NCBI GenBank assembly: GCA_037039925.1
Contig: JAXRKP010001819.1
Span: 21,001 to 85,000, forward strand
Reading direction: 5' to 3'
From: Doris montereyensis
Lineage: Eukaryota > Mollusca > Gastropoda > Nudibranchia > Dorididae
Length of the DNA: 64,000 nucleotides
Shown: positions 60,401 through 64,000 of the stretch, one piece after another
Layout of the letters: every line of letters begins with the position of its first letter
Position numbering within the stretch: the stretch's first letter is position 1
Notes under the pieces: model-generated
What the model saw: the letters and a program-made list of their open reading frames with translations, nothing else
Told to the model about the DNA's origin: nothing
Databases searched by the model: none
Translations under genes and position numbers: made by a program

Positions 60401-60650
60401 AGAGCAGGCATTTAGCAATGCAAACTTTAATTTTCCACTCTTATCACTGTCGACAGATTTGGTCGAGCAATCATTGGCCGTCAATCTTAAATTTCGTGTA
60501 TCAGTTCGTTTGTCAATCGTGGTATTTACATAGGTTAGCGTTCCTGCTGGACGAGATCCAATTAGCACATATCTTTGTCCGTTGTCATTTTCTTCGTTGG
60601 TCCGTTGATTGTATGGGGGTGGCATTGTCAGTGTCAGTGTGCGAGGAGGT
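57440..60650 (-). mobile_element. Non-LTR retrotransposon (CR1/L2/Jockey type), inactive
   Basis: Minus-strand order from 60650: endonuclease blocks LLNACSVCNKATLLYEHI, FSITETWF, TIYRPPRN, LLGDFNIRID, HILDLVI and SDHDTVIFNL. Then a linker (59555-59271) and RT blocks SGYKTGHSAETVL, LDLSAAFDTADHK, FGVPQGSVLGPILF, HLYADDTQIYLS (catalytic YADD near 58475), WMNLSKLKLNEDKTE, VYFGLYLDESLTM, VYALITSRLYYCSALLYG and KLQVIQNKAARV. Frames break at several points (near 60340, 59940, 59640, 59270, 58815 and 57700), and a TGA replaces an expected Trp codon near 58660. A 37-bp array interrupts the ORF between the LNEDKTE and YLDESLTM blocks. The catalytic residues remain readable but the copy cannot be active. 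Confidence 0.88.
57906..58312 (+). repeat. 37-bp minisatellite inside the LINE RT ORF
   Basis: Unit GATTGATTGCACAGTCCTGA plus ATGGAAATAGACTCAAC. Near-identical units start at 57975 and every 37 bp to 58271. Two more units precede (one with a deletion) and a degenerate one ends the array: about 11 copies. As 37 is not a multiple of three, each unit moves the frame by one, and one of the three frames meets TGA. Confidence 0.95.
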
Positions 60651-61078
60651 AGGGGGGGCGCCGAGGGCGGTTGTTGTTGTTGTCGAAAGGTCGACGGCCC
60701 GTGAGGATCCAGATGGGATTGTTTTTTGCTTTTGTTTTCCGCCGCGTTACCGGTGTCTCTTGTTTACATTAGTTGGCTAGTAATGGCAACTGAGTAGTAT
60801 TCCATTCATGGTATGAACAACTCATTGGAAGTTGAAATAGACATACATTTTCATTCATTGTAAAATAATGACAATTATGCTATAAACCTATTACGAAATC
60901 GACTTAAACGATGCACAATAGGTTTAAAATGCGTCGGTAAAAATCCAGAACAAACTGATGAAAAGTGATGGGTTAAGCCACAGGGACCCACAACTGGCCC
61001 CGAGCCAGTTGAGGCCGTAAGCTAAGAGTCTCCGTTCCAAGGGGTCTGATTTGAGCTCGAACGTCGCAACAAATCCCT

Positions 61079-61153
61079 TGTGATGATGAGGATGATAATG
61101 ATGATAGATGATGATGATCATGATGATGATGATGATGATGATGATGATAATGA
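61079..61153 (+). repeat. (GAT)n microsatellite
   Basis: Imperfect GAT trinucleotides, ending in a 27-bp perfect block. Confidence 0.9.
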
Positions 61154-61159
61154 CGAAGG

Positions 61160-63690
61160 AATCTTGCTAAAATCTATAAAAACATAAGAACTTGTAGGAG
61201 ACACAGAAAACACAGCAGCCGGCAAGGCGCACTAACCACGTACTTCACATTAAGAGCACCACGTACCATATCAATATGGTCGGCGGGCTAAATTTCTTTA
61301 ATGAAAACTCCACAAATATTAATGGGCGCATTAAGGTTCGCCGAAAATGACGTCATATCGCGGTAATTGGAGAAAACACAATCCAGTGTTCGTTAAAGTC
61401 TTGATTCGAATACAGTATCGTTGTTTCTAAAGATTCGTTCAAATGCCTATTTTGTCCTTATCTGTAGTCAGACTTCTGGACTCTGACTACCTTATACCTT
61501 TCTCTGTCCGCCTAACACCATCCTTAAACTGAACGTTAAGGAATGAAGCTATTTCCTCCTGCTCATCAATTGGGGATATAGGAATAGGACTTTGAGCAGG
61601 ATGATGTGTTGGTTTAATTAAGAGATGATAACATTGTCGCAAAATTGTATATACACATTAATCAAATCTTGTAGGTCACTCATTTTCTCTGATCAAAGGA
61701 TTTTTTTTTTTCAAACTTTTCAGTGAAGACTGGATCTCCCATTTTAATGTTCTTAGTCTCCGCTTCTGAAGAATCTGAATATGCTTTATTCATCAAAGTT
61801 AATCTTTGATGGTGAAATTTCCAAATGTGTCCAGTATTTTTGTGTGTTTTTTAACTACTAAGATACGTTTCTCATAACGCTAATATGCGAAAGCAGAGGC
61901 GTACCTTAAGATAAGCGACAAAGGCAATCTGAGGCTTAATATGATATGCTGCTAACAACTTAACTGTAACCTTTACTTTGGTAGGATACAGTATATTTCA
62001 TCAATAACGATAACCAATTTCTAGAAAGTGTGCAGTACTCTTACTTCATACGGAATAAGACAATCTACTGTAATCTCAAATAAAACACTTTCAATACGAA
62101 TACTACGTTCATGGATATGTTGGTTTCACGACAACGAATTGACAACTGATACAGAAGGGACTTTATGAAGTGTTGAGTATCACCAAAGAGGTAGTTATTA
62201 TGGTCTTTGGTATCACCCAAGAGATAGGAGTAAGAGAAAAACGTGGAACAATGCCCTGTCATCATACTGGAAAAACAACATTGGCAAACGAGGATGGGGC
62301 CGTGGATAGGACTATTTATATATTAGCAAGATACGAAAGCAGAAGGTCCAAGAACCTTAAAGCCAGGCTGGGGTTAAGACTGCAGGATAAAATTTGATGT
62401 AATTTAAATCTGATTTCACCATGACGGTGAACATTTTTAAGAGACTTCCCAGAGGCTCATATCAGACAGATCCCCCCTTCCCCCCCCTCCAAAAAAAAGC
62501 AACAACAACCCAACTTGAGTCATCATCAAAGCCTTTCGCCCCTAGCAAAGTATATAGGCCACAGACAAGAGATTTACATCTTTCTTTCTCATGGGAGATC
62601 TTTCTTAACTCATTCCAGCTGATATCCAATCTCTTCCGGTCATTTTTATTATACTTCTTCTCCAAATGTCTCGTGACTTACGTTTGGTTTCGTCTTCACC
62701 GCGGATTCCATTGTAATGCGTGTCCTGTTACACTTGAATATCCGATCCATCATCATCTCCATCGTCTTACACGCTATAGTTGAAACTACATACCAAGGTA
62801 TCTTCTATTAAAGAATAATTTACAATCAGAAATATCGAAAATGACAACAGTGACAACAGAAACCCAGGACCGTCACGATGTCTCCCATGCGCCTTTAACT
62901 TCCGCTCTCATTCATGTGTGGCATAGCTGTGTAACAATTTTATTTTTGTGCCTCCATCGTTGCAACTGTTGTCTTGTTTGTTTGTTTGTTTTTGTTTGTT
63001 TTTAATTTTCAATAAAGGGTTACTTATGTAGCTTAGCTTGTTGTTTTTCATTTATCTTTGAATGTTTAGACGTATAGGCCAACAGTACAGAGCTGCTTTC
63101 TTATCTTTCGTTTAAACAATACGAATAACAATGTAAATGTAACCAATAAGGAGAGGGGAAGAGGCAGATATATTTTTGTTTAACAAATCCGAAGTTATAG
63201 AGAATATTCACTAACGTACAGTAATATCATAAACGACAATACACTGTTTATGTATAGAACTAATTACTTTGTTTGCGAAGGGTGAGGATATGAAAAACGT
63301 CTCTCAGATGCATTGCTCCCATTGTTTAGTTTATACATAATAGATCTACGACCTTGTCACTCTTCCAAACCCAAAGGGATGGTTTTATCGATCTTGGCCG
63401 AGATTTGGAAACGCTGTGACTAAAGTGCGCTGCTCACGATTGTCCTTCCTTTCCCTTCCCTTCACAAGCCGGTAGCCAAAAGTGGCAGCCATAATGAACA
63501 ACAACGCTCAGGTGTGGCTTGGCTTGGACCCATCCTCAGGATTCAACCCGATAATACCCTCCTCACCCCTTCCCGCCTCCTTCTTCTGTCCGCGGCAGAA
63601 CAGATATTTTAAGGGATGATGAATTTACTGGTCAACGTCTCGCAGCGTCGGAGAATGATCTATGCATAGTTTGTCATCCTTCAACAGTAA
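61160..63690. other. Gene-free interval
   Basis: No gene or RNA recognised. 61255-61300 resembles a SINE C end (CACCACGTACCATATCAATA). A TGACGTCA octamer lies at 61348. Confidence 0.35.
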
Positions 63691-63696
63691 AGCAAA

Positions 63697-64000
63697 ATAA
63701 ACATTATTCTTATTCTTATTCTTATTCTTATTCTTATTCTTATTCTTATTCTTATTTTTATTCTTATTCTTATTCTTATTCTTTATCATTATTGTTGTTG
63801 TTGTTTCTTCTTCTTCTTCTTCTTCTTCTTTTCTTCTTCTTCTTCTTCTTCTTCTTCTTCTTCTTCTTCTTCTTCTTCTTCTTCTTCTTCTTCTTCTTCT
63901 TCTTCTTCTTCTTCTTCTTCTTCTTCTTCTTCTTCTTCCTTCTTCTTCTTCTTCTTCTTCTTCTTCTTCTTCTTCTTCTTCTTCTTCTTCTTCTTCTTCT
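63697..64000 (+). repeat. (TTATTC)n then (TTC)n array to window edge
   Basis: About 14 TTATTC hexamers (63697-63785), a short GTTGTT spacer, then TTC repeats from 63808 to the window end with two small interruptions. The pyrimidine strand is the plus strand. True length is unknown because the window stops inside it. Confidence 0.97.

Noticed and set aside
63697..63790. Telomere-like hexamer repeat
   Set aside because: The unit is TTATTC, not TTAGGG, and grades into (TTC)n, so it is a microsatellite.

Overview
The window is eukaryotic nuclear DNA from an animal. It is AT-rich, with short exons separated by GT-AG introns, tRNA-derived SINEs, LINE fragments and very long simple repeats. The dynactin-2 gene, the SINE structure and the repeat style fit a lophotrochozoan, most likely a gastropod mollusc. 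That assignment is inference only, because no species-specific marker is visible.

Layout: 1.9-2.2 kb holds the last exon of an ABHD8-like alpha/beta-hydrolase (+ strand). 5.9-17.6 kb holds a complete 13-exon DCTN2 gene (dynamitin, the p50 subunit of dynactin, + strand, 403 codons). 20.9-34.3 kb holds an eight-exon gene (- strand) for a large protein with an AT-hook-like motif and nine C2H2 zinc fingers. It converges tail to tail with DCTN2. Its splice sites and phases fit together, but its exons carry about seven single-base frame switches, several at homopolymers. This is either a young pseudogene or indel error in the assembly.

From 34.3 kb to the end I find no convincing host gene. This half holds an inactive LINE at 57.4-60.7 kb with YADD-type reverse transcriptase and endonuclease, a LINE 3' fragment at 51.1 kb, a short LTR-type element at 43.0-44.5 kb, three SINE families (called A, B and C here), and a 1.8 kb unknown repeat (R1, three copies in the window, both orientations). 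It also holds a second unknown repeat (family D) and very long GA, AAT/AAG, TA and TTC arrays.

The genes show no operon-like relationship: a lipid-type hydrolase, a dynein-motor cofactor and a DNA-binding protein are simply neighbours. The observations most worth checking are the R1 family with a recurring ORF, the 27-bp minisatellite that repeats a polyadenylation hexamer 11 times antisense to the zinc-finger gene, the frame-rotating 37-bp array inside the LINE RT ORF, the miniature LTR element, and the clustered frame breaks in the zinc-finger gene. I saw no CRISPR array, defence system or other clearly new system.
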